Below, piece after piece: positions 15,526-23,659 of a DNA stretch of 34,169 bases. The stretch is from CAYVUB01 sp964454675. Its GTDB lineage: Bacteria > Bacteroidota > Bacteroidia > Flavobacteriales > Flavobacteriaceae. The stretch covers positions 1-34,169 of the forward strand of contig CAYVUB010000027.1 of the NCBI GenBank assembly GCA_964454675.1, written 5' to 3'. Made by a program: the position numbers and the translations under genes. Under the pieces are notes generated by a model that was not told the DNA's origin, did no database searches, and saw nothing but the letters and a program-made list of their open reading frames with translations. Position 1 is the first letter of the stretch. Every line of letters begins with the position of its first letter.

Positions 15526-17079
15526 ATGAAAACGCTATTTAAATCATCTTTTCTAATATTCGCTCTACTTATAAATGTTGGAATATTTGCACAAGACTAC
15601 AAAATTGAAAAGACCATTCCGGTTAATGAACGAGAGTGCTGGTTTTTTTATCACGAATTTGTAGGTAGTGGTGAGGAACCAAAAGCTTTGCTAATTTCCA
15701 GTTATATTTTTAGAAGAAAATACGAATTTGAAGGTCGACATGCTATATATGATAGGAATCATTTGATGAATGTTTCAAGAAGTTCAATGTATAAGAAGAT
15801 AGGAGATGTAGATCATAACGAGCATAGTCATAATCTTAATGAGAAAATGTATAGTTTCAAAAGCGTACTAGATGAATGGAGTTTTTGGAGAGGATCATAT
15901 GCAGATGGAACAGGCGATGATTCTTATAATACATACAATTCTGTTACTTATAGAATGGTAGAAGTGCGGAATAATCTAATTAAAGAATATCAGGATAAAG
16001 GATATACCATTTTCCAAATAAAATTTGATGAATATGACGATGAACATTTTATAAAAACAGGTGTAGAAAAAGTAGAGCAATTGTCGCCTACATGGATTGC
16101 TTACTACAGAAAGGGAGATTTACAAAATATGGCAAAAAATTATCATTCATCAAAAAATACCAAAAAATCTTCGTCTTCTTCGCCGAAAAAATCAAGTTCT
16201 ACCAAAACAACAGAAGTTCCCTATTGTACGAGCCAAACCTGGAGAGTCCAAAACAGTATAGCTCAAGCAGAATATTTAAATACAACTGAAGCTTGGCAAG
16301 AAGCGAAAGCAACATACGAAGATGCATACGGAAAATGTGGACAATCCATTCTTAATTATATCTACTTAAAAAACAGGATAGACAAGGGTTTGAAGGATGT
16401 AGCATTGACAAATATTGTCACAGAAGTGATGGATGCAGTTGGAAGAAGTGAGATAGAAGGATTTATGGGCGAAAATGAATCAGAACAGGAAAACGGAACA
16501 GGTTTACTTCAAATGGGGATTAATTATAAATTTATCTTCGGGCTTAATCAAAGTTATATTCGTCCATACATTGGATTAGGTGTGGCATGGACAGATTTAG
16601 CTTCTTACCAATTGACTTATAAAAATCCTACGTCTATTCCTAATGATTTGCCGTCTAATGAATCAAGGATATTTTTGGAAAAAATGTTCCATCTCAATTT
16701 TTTGGCAGGATTGAGTGGTGAGATACCTTTAGATGGAAAAAACAAACCTTATAACAATTTCAATTTATCGTGGGATCTTGGAGGATATATTGGATATTCC
16801 ATATTTGGTGATGATCCGCTTGAAAAATATAAATTCACATTATTGAGTAATAATATTTCTCATGATTTTTTGTATGGAGTTAGAGGAAGTTTAGGACTTG
16901 AATTGTTTTTCTCCGAAGGTTTTGGATTGGGTGTTTTCGGAGGGCTTAATTATTTATTTCTTAAAAAAGAACTTGAAAATACAATCGTTCGATCAAGTGA
17001 TAATTACCCAATTCGCCTCAATTATGATGCTGCAAACCATAACTATATTTACGGTATAAAATTGATTTTCAGACGCTAA
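15526..17079 (+). CDS. Secreted outer-membrane beta-barrel protein, unknown function
   Basis: 517 residues. A signal peptide (1-22, ending IFAQ) precedes an unfamiliar domain (about 24-200, rich in aromatic and charged residues). A Ser/Lys low-complexity linker (about 207-230) leads to a helical, TPR-like stretch with two cysteines (Cys234, Cys271; about 234-300). The C-terminal region (about 325-517) alternates hydrophobic and glycine/aromatic residues as in an 8- to 10-strand outer-membrane barrel, and the chain ends IYGIKLIFRR. No family was recognised for the N-terminal domain. The two-component genes directly upstream and the shared 20-base motif suggest it is their target. It may display the N-terminal domain at the cell surface or in the periplasm. 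Confidence 0.75.
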   Translation: MKTLFKSSFLIFALLINVGIFAQDYKIEKTIPVNERECWFFYHEFVGSGEEPKALLISSYIFRRKYEFEGRHAIYDRNHLMNVSRSSMYKKIGDVDHNEHSHNLNEKMYSFKSVLDEWSFWRGSYADGTGDDSYNTYNSVTYRMVEVRNNLIKEYQDKGYTIFQIKFDEYDDEHFIKTGVEKVEQLSPTWIAYYRKGDLQNMAKNYHSSKNTKKSSSSSPKKSSSTKTTEVPYCTSQTWRVQNSIAQAEYLNTTEAWQEAKATYEDAYGKCGQSILNYIYLKNRIDKGLKDVALTNIVTEVMDAVGRSEIEGFMGENESEQENGTGLLQMGINYKFIFGLNQSYIRPYIGLGVAWTDLASYQLTYKNPTSIPNDLPSNESRIFLEKMFHLNFLAGLSGEIPLDGKNKPYNNFNLSWDLGGYIGYSIFGDDPLEKYKFTLLSNNISHDFLYGVRGSLGLELFFSEGFGLGVFGGLNYLFLKKELENTIVRSSDNYPIRLNYDAANHNYIYGIKLIFRR

Positions 17080-17144
17080 TTTTTACGGATTATATCAACC
17101 ATCAAAAATACATACGACACGTTTTAACTCAAAATTTAAGTATT

Positions 17145-17561
17145 ATGAAAACAAAAACAATCATCACCGTATTCCTATTGTTGTTTAGTGCAACTACACT
17201 TTATAGCCAACATTACCTTATAGCCATAACCCGGGCAAAAACAGCCAATGGCTGTGGCGATTACGAATACCACAAAATTAAATTGAACGATGCAAAAGAG
17301 TTCTCCGTCCAATCTGATATTTTATGGAAAAAATATGCACATTTGGGTAGTTATCAAGACTATTATGTAGCACCTTCAGAGTATGGCGTATTGGTGAGAT
17401 ATACCGGACAGTACGTAAAAGGTGGATGTACGTTTATCAAGTACGACTTCGTAAGAAACAAAAAAAGCCTTCAAGGCGCACGCGATTTTGTACAGCAGCA
17501 ATACACCAATTATACAGGTTTGTATGCTACGCAACCTGTTGAAATTTGGACAAAAGAATAG
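17145..17561 (+). CDS. Small secreted protein, 138 aa
   Basis: A clear signal peptide (1-21, ending TLYSQ) precedes about 117 residues with two cysteines (in NGCGDYEYHK and GGCTFIKYDF) that could form a disulfide. The mature part looks beta-rich with many Tyr residues. No family was recognised. It lies 65 bases after the barrel gene and 30 before the next secreted gene, so the three probably form a unit. The first 23 bases of the gene recur exactly at 19138, at the head of a decayed reading frame. Confidence 0.7.
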   Translation: MKTKTIITVFLLLFSATTLYSQHYLIAITRAKTANGCGDYEYHKIKLNDAKEFSVQSDILWKKYAHLGSYQDYYVAPSEYGVLVRYTGQYVKGGCTFIKYDFVRNKKSLQGARDFVQQQYTNYTGLYATQPVEIWTKE

Positions 17562-17591
17562 CAATTACAAATTATAAAAAAAAATAATATT

Positions 17592-19121
17592 ATGAAAACA
17601 AGAATAAATAAGTTTTTAAACCGTGGTAGTTTGTTGGTCTTAACTGTTTTTTTTCTGACAATTTACACCAAAATCAATGCCCAATGTTCGGAAGCAGAAA
17701 ATGCAACAATGAGAAAATACGCAGAATTAACTCGAAACTCTGCGAATACACAAGGTTGTGCAGCGTGTGCTTCATTGGCTAATTTATTTTGTATCGCCGA
17801 AAACGGACTTTATAAAAATGATAAAGCAAAAGTGCAACAAGCAATATCGGCAACGAAAGAAACCATTAAATTAATGGGCGACCCGATTTGCTGCCCAGAA
17901 TTGTTAACCAAATCTCCAAATTGGGGACAACCAAAAACGGAGGGCACACAAACCAATGCTCCGCAACAAAGTAAAGCAGCACAAGATATTCAAGCGATTA
18001 CCAATGAAGTAAATAATGCCATAAATACTGCGAATAACCTGAAAGCGATTGATAAAGCAGAAGGACAATTGCAAGAAGATTTAAAAAACATAGAAAAACT
18101 GATGACTGAAAATTCTACTTTGCCCGAAAGAGAATATGAATCAGAAGATGAAATCAATAGTGAATACAGTGCAAGATTAACCAATCTGAATAAATTGGCA
18201 GCAACACATTTGGATATAAAAACTAAAATACAGAATTTAGGATATTCCGCAACAGGCGAATTACTAAGTAATTCCAGCACAACAGGATTAGGTGTTTTTG
18301 CAGGAATAGGAGCATTGGCAAGTACCGACAAAAAAGAATCGAAAGCTTTTAGCGAAAATGCAATAAAAAAACTTCAAAGCTCAAAATCTAACCAACTTTT
18401 TAAGCATAGATATAAAGGCAGTGATTTTCAGTTAGATGTAATTGATGTCAAAATGCAGGAATATTCTAGCAAAACATATCCTACAGATTATACGAGCTTA
18501 TTGGATTATACTTTGGTACCGGGTTATAAAGAAGGGATGAATTTTGAAGCGTTTAAAAAATTATTCCCGAAAGGTAAAGTGAAAAACACCACAATTATTG
18601 GTCGCTATCAAATGGTAAAAGCAGATTCCAATTCTGAGTATTACTTCACAATGAGCCGTAAAGGTCTTAAATTCAGATTAATGCAGTTAGATGAAGTTAC
18701 AAGATATTCTGACGTATTTAGTCCTGAAAAATTAAAAGAATACCAACAGAAAATTTTAGATGAAATACAATTCTATGATAATTTATTCAATCTAAAACCG
18801 GAATATTCCAAATCAGATAAACAAGCAGAATTATCGGAAGCGAAAAAAGTGTTAAATAATATGAGTCAGGACGAAATCCTTCAACTCGTAAAAGCACAAA
18901 ACCCAAAAGCAAATGACCAAGATATTTTAAACGCCCTGAAAAAAATGGAATCAATGACAACTTCCAACTCAGATCCTATTAATATTATCAATGTAATAAG
19001 CTGGTCTGATAAAACCAACAAATCATTTTCATTAAATGCAAAATTAGTGGTGAAGAACGATAAAATTACGTTGCTCATCATGAAGTCAGACAAAAATTTA
19101 CAACCAGCCAATTTTGATTAA
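17592..19121 (+). CDS. Large secreted protein with Cys-rich N-terminus, 509 aa
   Basis: A signal peptide (about 1-31, ending KINAQ) is followed by a Cys-rich section with seven cysteines in the first about 70 mature residues (QCSEAE, GCAACASL, LFCIAE, PICCPE). A Gln/Ala/Asn-rich helical part and a predicted coiled coil (about 130-215) precede a mixed C-terminal domain (about 265-509) with VPGYKEGMNFEAFKKLFPKG. No known family. The long helical middle and cysteine cluster suggest a periplasmic or surface scaffold. It is probably co-transcribed with the two genes before it. Confidence 0.7.
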   Translation: MKTRINKFLNRGSLLVLTVFFLTIYTKINAQCSEAENATMRKYAELTRNSANTQGCAACASLANLFCIAENGLYKNDKAKVQQAISATKETIKLMGDPICCPELLTKSPNWGQPKTEGTQTNAPQQSKAAQDIQAITNEVNNAINTANNLKAIDKAEGQLQEDLKNIEKLMTENSTLPEREYESEDEINSEYSARLTNLNKLAATHLDIKTKIQNLGYSATGELLSNSSTTGLGVFAGIGALASTDKKESKAFSENAIKKLQSSKSNQLFKHRYKGSDFQLDVIDVKMQEYSSKTYPTDYTSLLDYTLVPGYKEGMNFEAFKKLFPKGKVKNTTIIGRYQMVKADSNSEYYFTMSRKGLKFRLMQLDEVTRYSDVFSPEKLKEYQQKILDEIQFYDNLFNLKPEYSKSDKQAELSEAKKVLNNMSQDEILQLVKAQNPKANDQDILNALKKMESMTTSNSDPINIINVISWSDKTNKSFSLNAKLVVKNDKITLLIMKSDKNLQPANFD

Positions 19122-19137
19122 ATCTAAAAATAAAAAT

Positions 19138-19188
19138 ATGAAAACAAAAACAATCATCACAGCATTTCTTCATTTGCTCAAAAATTAA
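19138..19188 (+). pseudogene. Decayed signal-peptide gene remnant
   Basis: A 16-codon frame, MKTKTIITAFLHLLKN. Its first 23 bases equal the start of the gene at 17145. The expected signal-peptide end appears in another frame (TTT GCT CAA AAA reads FAQK), so a deletion with frameshift seems to have removed the hydrophobic core and the rest of a paralogous gene. Confidence 0.6.
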
Positions 19189-19202
19189 TCTAAAAAGCAA
19201 CT

Positions 19203-19235
19203 AACCCTTTCAGCCTTTTAAACGCTGAAAGGGTT
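19203..19235 (+). terminator. Strong hairpin, probable terminator
   Basis: AACCCTTTCAGC (19203-19214) pairs perfectly with GCTGAAAGGGTT (19224-19235); TTAAAA follows. It separates the secreted-protein genes from the 19253 group and likely ends the former transcript. Confidence 0.7.
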
Positions 19236-19252
19236 TTAAAACAAATATCAAA

Positions 19253-19675
19253 ATGAGTATGTTTTCCCTATTCAATAAACCCAAACAAAACAATATAAAA
19301 CCTCAATTTCAAGTCGGGCAAGAATGGCATTACCAAACACGTCCAAACGAAGAAAATTCTACGGTTAAAATCGTAAAAACAGAAACCTATAAAGAAATTG
19401 GTGCCTTAATTCACATTTCCATTTCGGGAGTGAAAATTAAAAACCCCAAATATCCCAATGGTGTTTTAGAAGAAGTTTTGCATCTACCTATTGCCGAAGA
19501 AGCCTTGCAAAAAAGCACCACCCAACTAAAAAACAATCGTACAGATTTACCAAATTACGAGTTTGGTTACGTCCGTTGGAAAACCGCTTTTGATGAAGAA
19601 AAAGCCGGCTATTTTGCTATTCCGATAAGAGAAGTAATACAGTATCTGGAAGATGGTACTTATGATGTAAAATAG
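19253..19675 (+). CDS. Small cytosolic protein, 140 aa, unknown function
   Basis: No signal peptide. After a short N-terminus comes a compact alpha/beta protein with FQVGQEWHYQTRPNEENSTV, an LIHISISG strand, HLPIAEEALQKSTTQL and YVRWKTAFDEEKAGYF. I recognise it as a recurring Bacteroidetes family of about 130-140 residues without a known function; size and scattered occurrence are like those of immunity-type proteins, but no toxin is adjacent. Start at 19253, or two codons later at 19259. Seven bases after its stop begins a truncated copy of the gene now at 20859, so the two genes were probably once adjacent. Confidence 0.7.
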   Translation: MSMFSLFNKPKQNNIKPQFQVGQEWHYQTRPNEENSTVKIVKTETYKEIGALIHISISGVKIKNPKYPNGVLEEVLHLPIAEEALQKSTTQLKNNRTDLPNYEFGYVRWKTAFDEEKAGYFAIPIREVIQYLEDGTYDVK

Positions 19676-19682
19676 TAAACAA

Positions 19683-19718
19683 ATGAAAATCAACAAACCA
19701 TTCAACCAACTACAAAAA
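19683..19718 (+). repeat. Direct repeat flanking the RhuM gene, left copy
   Basis: 36 bases beginning ATGAAAATCAAC, identical to 20859-20894 except at base 13 (A here, C there). Together the copies bracket the RhuM gene. Confidence 0.85.
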
Positions 19719-19778
19719 AGAGTTTTAAATCCTGTTGAAATTGGAATCCAGAGAAGAAACGAGTTAGTTTTTAAATAG
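19683..19778 (+). pseudogene. Truncated copy of the 20859 gene start
   Basis: The frame begins MKINKPFNQLQK, matching the first 12 residues of the 20859 gene (MKINQPFNQLQK), then diverges into 19 unrelated residues before a stop. It sits seven bases after the 19675 stop, the natural operon position, which suggests it is the original 5' end cut off by insertion of the RhuM segment. Confidence 0.7.
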
Positions 19779-19844
19779 TGATGGAAAAAGCAACAATAAG
19801 ATTTCTTAAATTTGTTGGCAATCCACCGCAACAATAAAAATCCG

Positions 19845-20834
19845 ATGAAAGACAATTACTCAGAATTTATCCTTTTCAAAACCGAAGACCAAGATATTTC
19901 GGTAGATGTTCGTTTGGAAGAAGAAACGGTTTGGCTTACGCAAGACCAAGTTGCAATGCTTTTCGGAATAGAACGTCCGGGAATAACACAACACATTAAA
20001 AATATATTTTCAGAGGGCGAATTACAGGAAAATTCAGTTAGTAAGAAATTCTTACGAACTGCCGCAGACGGTAAAAAATATGATACAAAACATTATAACC
20101 TCGATATGATAATTTCGCTTGGTTATCGTGTAAATTCAAAGGTTGCTACGCAATTCAGAATTTGGGCAACAAAACGTCTGAACGAATACATTCACAAAGG
20201 TTTTACAATGGACGATGAACGCCTGAAAAATATGGGCGGCGGAAGTTATTGGAAAGAACTCTTGCAACGGATTCGTGATATTCGGTCTTCCGAAAAAGTG
20301 TTTTACCGGCAGGTTTTGGATATTTACGCTACAAGTATTGATTACGACCCGAAAGCAGATGTTTCCGTTGCATTTTTCAAAATAGTGCAGAACAAAATAC
20401 ATTATGCTGTTCACGGACAAACCGCTGCCGAAGTGATTTTCAACCGTGCCGATGCTGAAAAGGAATTTATGGGATTGATGACTTTTCCGGGCAGTCGTCC
20501 GTATTTGAAAGACGTAACTATCGCAAAGAATTATTTAAACGAAAAAGAACTTCGCTCACTTGGACAAATCGTTTCGGGGTATTTGGACTTTGCGGAACGG
20601 CAAGCCGAACGAGAGCAGGCAATGACAATGAATGACTGGGCGGAACACTTGAACAGGATTTTGATAATGAGTGGAGAAAATTTGTTGCAAAGTTCAGGAA
20701 CAATAAGCCACGATGAAGCCGTAGAGAAAGCAACAACGGAATATAAAAAGTACCAGCAAAAAACATTGAGTGAAGTAGAAAAAAACTATTTAGAAAGTTT
20801 AAAAACGATGGAAAAGAAAACCAAAAAGAAATAA
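19845..20834 (+). CDS. RhuM family protein
   Basis: A 329-residue member of the virulence RhuM family (PF13310): SEFILFKTEDQDISVDVRLE, VWLTQDQVAMLFGIERPGIT (a helix-turn-helix-like start), then HYNLDMIISLGYRVNSKVAT and FRIWATKRLNEYIHKGF, and a long helical C-terminus ending in a Lys-rich tail. RhuM was first noted in Salmonella pathogenicity island 3; homologues commonly accompany type I restriction-modification loci and other mobile or defence DNA, but the activity is unknown. No hsd genes are present. I start at the ATG at 19845 rather than a TTG 33 bases upstream. It lies between 36-base direct repeats that interrupt a gene start, so it is most likely an insertion. Small frames before it (for example 19781-19837) look like part of the imported segment. 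Confidence 0.9.
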   Translation: MKDNYSEFILFKTEDQDISVDVRLEEETVWLTQDQVAMLFGIERPGITQHIKNIFSEGELQENSVSKKFLRTAADGKKYDTKHYNLDMIISLGYRVNSKVATQFRIWATKRLNEYIHKGFTMDDERLKNMGGGSYWKELLQRIRDIRSSEKVFYRQVLDIYATSIDYDPKADVSVAFFKIVQNKIHYAVHGQTAAEVIFNRADAEKEFMGLMTFPGSRPYLKDVTIAKNYLNEKELRSLGQIVSGYLDFAERQAEREQAMTMNDWAEHLNRILIMSGENLLQSSGTISHDEAVEKATTEYKKYQQKTLSEVEKNYLESLKTMEKKTKKK

Positions 20835-20858
20835 TGCAGGCTTTTCGATACTAAAAAT

Positions 20859-20894
20859 ATGAAAATCAACCAACCATTCAACCAACTACAAAAA
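20859..20894 (+). repeat. Direct repeat flanking the RhuM gene, right copy
   Basis: Second copy of the 36-base repeat (35 of 36 identical to 19683-19718), forming codons 1-12 of the intact downstream gene. The similarity continues weakly for about 13 bases upstream of the ATG. Confidence 0.85.
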
Positions 20895-21389
20895 GCAGAA
20901 TACCTGTATTTCATCGAAAACCACAAGCAATATTCCGATTTTAATACTTTGGGTTTGTACCGTTCTTTGACGGAAAATATATTGCTTTCTTTGGAAGAAT
21001 TGATAGAAATCCGTGAGTTTGCCCATTCGTATTTTCAGAAAACTTTTGATTTTTTACAGCTCAAAGATCCATTAACTTATTTTAAAGTTTCGCATTTGGG
21101 ACAAGAACTCACACAAGGCGATGAACTGAATGCGTGGAGAATTATCCGTGAAAACCAGCAGAAAACACTGAAAGACAAGAAAATAAAGCACCGCAATTTC
21201 GGCACGTATTCCATTCACGATTGCGGTTATGAGATTTGCCCGTTTAACGGATTGATGATAAAACAAGATGCGTTTAATTCCAGAGGTTCAATGTGTTTCA
21301 AAACCGATGAAAACAAAAATGAAAAGAAATTGAAATCCAAAAGATTAAGCAAAAAGCAAAAAGATTTTAAACAAAAAAATAAATTTTAA
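20859..21389 (+). CDS. Cytosolic hypothetical protein, 176 aa, Lys-rich tail
   Basis: No signal peptide. A largely helical N-terminal half (residues 1-75) is followed by SHLGQELTQGDELNAWRIIR, a segment with a possible metal-binding cluster (His-Asp-Cys-Gly-Tyr-Glu-Ile-Cys-Pro, about 118-126) and a Cys at about 145. The tail from about 150 is strongly basic (KNEKKLKSKRLSKKQKDFKQ), suggesting RNA, DNA or membrane-surface contact. No family recognised. Its first 12 codons are duplicated upstream of the RhuM gene, so its present leader was regenerated by that event. The stop is four bases from the next gene's start. Confidence 0.7.
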   Translation: MKINQPFNQLQKAEYLYFIENHKQYSDFNTLGLYRSLTENILLSLEELIEIREFAHSYFQKTFDFLQLKDPLTYFKVSHLGQELTQGDELNAWRIIRENQQKTLKDKKIKHRNFGTYSIHDCGYEICPFNGLMIKQDAFNSRGSMCFKTDENKNEKKLKSKRLSKKQKDFKQKNKF

Positions 21390-21393
21390 AATT

Positions 21394-21879
21394 ATGAAAA
21401 AATTATTATTAGTCGTTTTATTCCTGATAAGCAATCTGATTTTTGCCCAAAAGCAAAAAATAACACAGTTGCTGAACGACCAGTTGAAAAGAGAATACAC
21501 CAAGTTTTATGACGATGTTGAAAGAGAAAATTTTACTGTTACAGAACCGTTCCGTATTGATGAAAACAAGGTGCTGCACTTTGGTTTTATGATGATAAAA
21601 AACGCAGACGGAGAAAAAATAAGCATCAAACGGCAAGTTCCTTTGGATAAGATTGTGGAGTTTGATAAAGACCTAAACGTCTATTTTCACACCTTAAACA
21701 ATGACGTTACCGAAACCCGAACCGACTACGACCAAACCGGCAATATTGTACGGACAAAAACAGAACAAACTCATTTGTTTTTCACGGAAATCAACAAAGA
21801 AAACCATCCGCACAGATTTATGAAGCAAGTCGTAAAAGCATTTAAAAAAGCAGGTTACAACATTGAAAGCGGATATTAA
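21394..21879 (+). CDS. Secreted protein, paralogue A, 161 aa
   Basis: A signal peptide (1-19, ending LIFAQ) is followed by KITQLLNDQLKREYTKFYDD, a beta-rich middle and a C-terminal THLFFTEIN...FKKAGYNIESGY. It is clearly homologous to the protein at 22285: both share ITQLL, a V(T/K)ETRT segment followed by a charged turn, LFFTE and AGY(N/K)I(E/T)S at the end. Family unknown; probably periplasmic or outer surface. It lies in a tight run of four genes (20859, 21394, 21890, 22285) with gaps of 4 to 17 bases. Confidence 0.75.
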   Translation: MKKLLLVVLFLISNLIFAQKQKITQLLNDQLKREYTKFYDDVERENFTVTEPFRIDENKVLHFGFMMIKNADGEKISIKRQVPLDKIVEFDKDLNVYFHTLNNDVTETRTDYDQTGNIVRTKTEQTHLFFTEINKENHPHRFMKQVVKAFKKAGYNIESGY

Positions 21880-21889
21880 AACCATTTTT

Positions 21890-22267
21890 ATGAAATCACT
21901 TATTTTAATCCTGTTCTTTTTCGGAATTCAGATGAATGCACAAACAAAAAGCAAAGACAGTTTGGTTTTGGTAAAAGAATACTTGTATGAACTGAAAAGC
22001 ACGGTTAATTCATCAAAATTTAAAAAATCGAAAATCCTGAAAATGGAACGTTTAATCCGTACAGGAATCACGCAAAGAGAAATTTTTGAACGAAACATAA
22101 AACGAACAAAAAGCAAAGAAGAAGCGGAAGAAATGATAAGAACTTTCAACTTTATTCTGCAATCGGCAATATTATATAAAAATGATATTAAGAAAAATTA
22201 TTCGGGATATTCGGAAGTGAAATACCTTAATACCAACATTCCTGTTTTATTGCAAAAAATGGAATAA
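21890..22267 (+). CDS. Small secreted helical protein, 125 aa
   Basis: The ATG at 21890 gives a proper signal peptide (MKSLILILFFFGIQMNAQ); an upstream TTG frame at 21863 would overlap the previous gene and disrupt it. The mature part is about 107 residues, mostly helical and rich in Lys/Glu/Arg (ITQREIFERNIKRTKSKEEA), with no cysteine. No family recognised. It sits between the two secreted paralogues, 10 bases after the first and 17 before the second. Confidence 0.7.
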   Translation: MKSLILILFFFGIQMNAQTKSKDSLVLVKEYLYELKSTVNSSKFKKSKILKMERLIRTGITQREIFERNIKRTKSKEEAEEMIRTFNFILQSAILYKNDIKKNYSGYSEVKYLNTNIPVLLQKME

Positions 22268-22284
22268 TCATTAAAAATCAGTTT

Positions 22285-22791
22285 ATGAACAAATCAATTT
22301 TAGTTGTTGTGGTATTGCTTTTCTTGGGGAATATCACTTTTGCCCAAACCAAAGAAATCACACAACTGCTCAAGCAACAATTTGAAACCGAGCAGGAAAT
22401 GTACGATGATGAATACAGCAATTTTAAAAAACCGACCCTCATCCGGCAGTTTCAGATTAAAAATGATACATTGAGCTTTGAGTACAGTATTCCATCTTAT
22501 GCCGATTCGGAACACATTCTTTACACGAAAAGAGAAGTACATTTGAAAGACATCAAAGAATTTATCAAAGATGTGAATGTGATTTTCATAGCCAATCCCA
22601 AAAACGTAAAAGAAACCCGAACTACAAAAAACAAAAAAGGCGAAATATTGGAATCAACCGAATATTTTACCTATCTGTTTTTCACAGAACTGCGAAAAGA
22701 CCGCTACGATGAATATACATTAAGACAACAAATGCTCGATGCTTTTGAAAACGCAGGTTACAAAATTACAAGTGAATATTGGTATAATTGA
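22285..22791 (+). CDS. Secreted protein, paralogue B, 168 aa
   Basis: A signal peptide (1-20, ending ITFAQ), then KEITQLLKQQFETEQEMYDD, a beta-rich middle, KETRTTKNKKGEILEST, TYLFFTELRKDRYDEYTLRQ and FENAGYKITSEYWYN. It is the same size and layout as the protein at 21394, from which it differs at most positions, so this duplication is old. Unknown function; exported. It is the last gene of the accessory region, and the next gene is on the other strand. Confidence 0.75.
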   Translation: MNKSILVVVVLLFLGNITFAQTKEITQLLKQQFETEQEMYDDEYSNFKKPTLIRQFQIKNDTLSFEYSIPSYADSEHILYTKREVHLKDIKEFIKDVNVIFIANPKNVKETRTTKNKKGEILESTEYFTYLFFTELRKDRYDEYTLRQQMLDAFENAGYKITSEYWYN

Positions 22792-22853
22792 TAAAATATA
22801 TCATTTTACAATTTTCAGTCACTAAAAAACCGTCAGTATTTTAAATCGAAAAA

Positions 22854-23513
22854 TCACACAATCTTCCCATCAACCATCACCAGTTTACGGTCGGCCATAT
22901 TGGCTAATTCTTCATTATGTGTGACAATCACAAAGGTTTGTCCAAACTCATCACGCAGCCTGAAAAACAAGTTATGAAGGTTTTCTGCACTTTCGCTATC
23001 CAAATTCCCTGACGGTTCATCGGCAAAGATCAAATCGGGGCTGTTAATCAAAGCTCTGGCTACGGCAACACGCTGCTGCTCACCACCGGAAAGTTCTCCC
23101 GGTTTATGATGACAGCGGTCTTTCAATCCCAGGAAATCCAGTAATTCTTTGGCTCGTTTTTCGGCTTCAAGAGTTGGTGTTTTTTTTATAAATGCAGGAA
23201 TGCACACGTTTTCAAGTGCGGTAAATTCCGGTAACAATTGATGAAACTGAAAGATGAACCCGATATGTTCATTACGAAATTTTGCCAACGCTTTATCATT
23301 TAAGCCGGTAATGTTGATACCGTTAATTATCAGTTCGCTTTTTGAAGGTTCAGATACGTTGTCAAGAGTGCCCAAAATTTGCAGTAAGGTAGTTTTTCCG
23401 GCACCCGAAGCACCCACGACAGAGACAATTTCGCTTTTGGCAATGGACAAATCCACACCTTTTAAAACGTGCAAATCGCCGTAATATTTATGAATGTTTT
23501 TTGCTGAAATCAT
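22854..23513 (-). CDS. ABC transporter ATPase, LolD/MacB type
   Basis: 219 residues from the ATG at 23513 (a GTG at 23519 adds two). Walker A GASGAGKTT at 34-42, Q-loop FIFQFHQLLPEFT near 87-98, signature LSGGEQQR at 141-148, Walker B LIFADEP at 161-167, then SGNLDSE and the switch His in VTHNEEL. Length and motifs fit the LolD/FtsE/MacB group that powers lipoprotein release or mechanotransmission in the inner membrane. No permease gene is adjacent, so the partner must be encoded elsewhere; a separate lolCE is common in this phylum. Confidence 0.92.
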   Translation of the reverse strand: MISAKNIHKYYGDLHVLKGVDLSIAKSEIVSVVGASGAGKTTLLQILGTLDNVSEPSKSELIINGINITGLNDKALAKFRNEHIGFIFQFHQLLPEFTALENVCIPAFIKKTPTLEAEKRAKELLDFLGLKDRCHHKPGELSGGEQQRVAVARALINSPDLIFADEPSGNLDSESAENLHNLFFRLRDEFGQTFVIVTHNEELANMADRKLVMVDGKIV

Positions 23514-23659
23514 TGGCACAATTTAAGACTTTCACGGCTATTGGGCAATACTCACAGTATTTTAATTATAACACGTGTAATATCATGGTTTGGGTATTCG
23601 TTTTTTTGGTATATTTATTGTAATAATTGCATCCGTATAACAAATTAATTGCATAGTAA

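Larger units (their letters stand above)
13220..22853 (+). other. Accessory region between two core genes
   Basis: All genes from 13446 to 22791 are on the plus strand, whereas the flanking TIGR02757 gene and LolD-type ATPase gene are both minus. As I recall, these two families are often neighbours in Flavobacteriia, so this block looks like an insertion between them. It is rich in lineage-restricted secreted proteins, paralogues, decayed gene pieces and a RhuM gene. No integrase, transposase, tRNA or terminal repeat was found, so the mode of arrival is unknown. Confidence 0.5.

Noticed and set aside
19781..19837. 18-codon frame MEKATIRFLKFVGNPPQQ before the RhuM gene
   Set aside because: Too short to support as a gene; more likely part of the inserted segment's leader.
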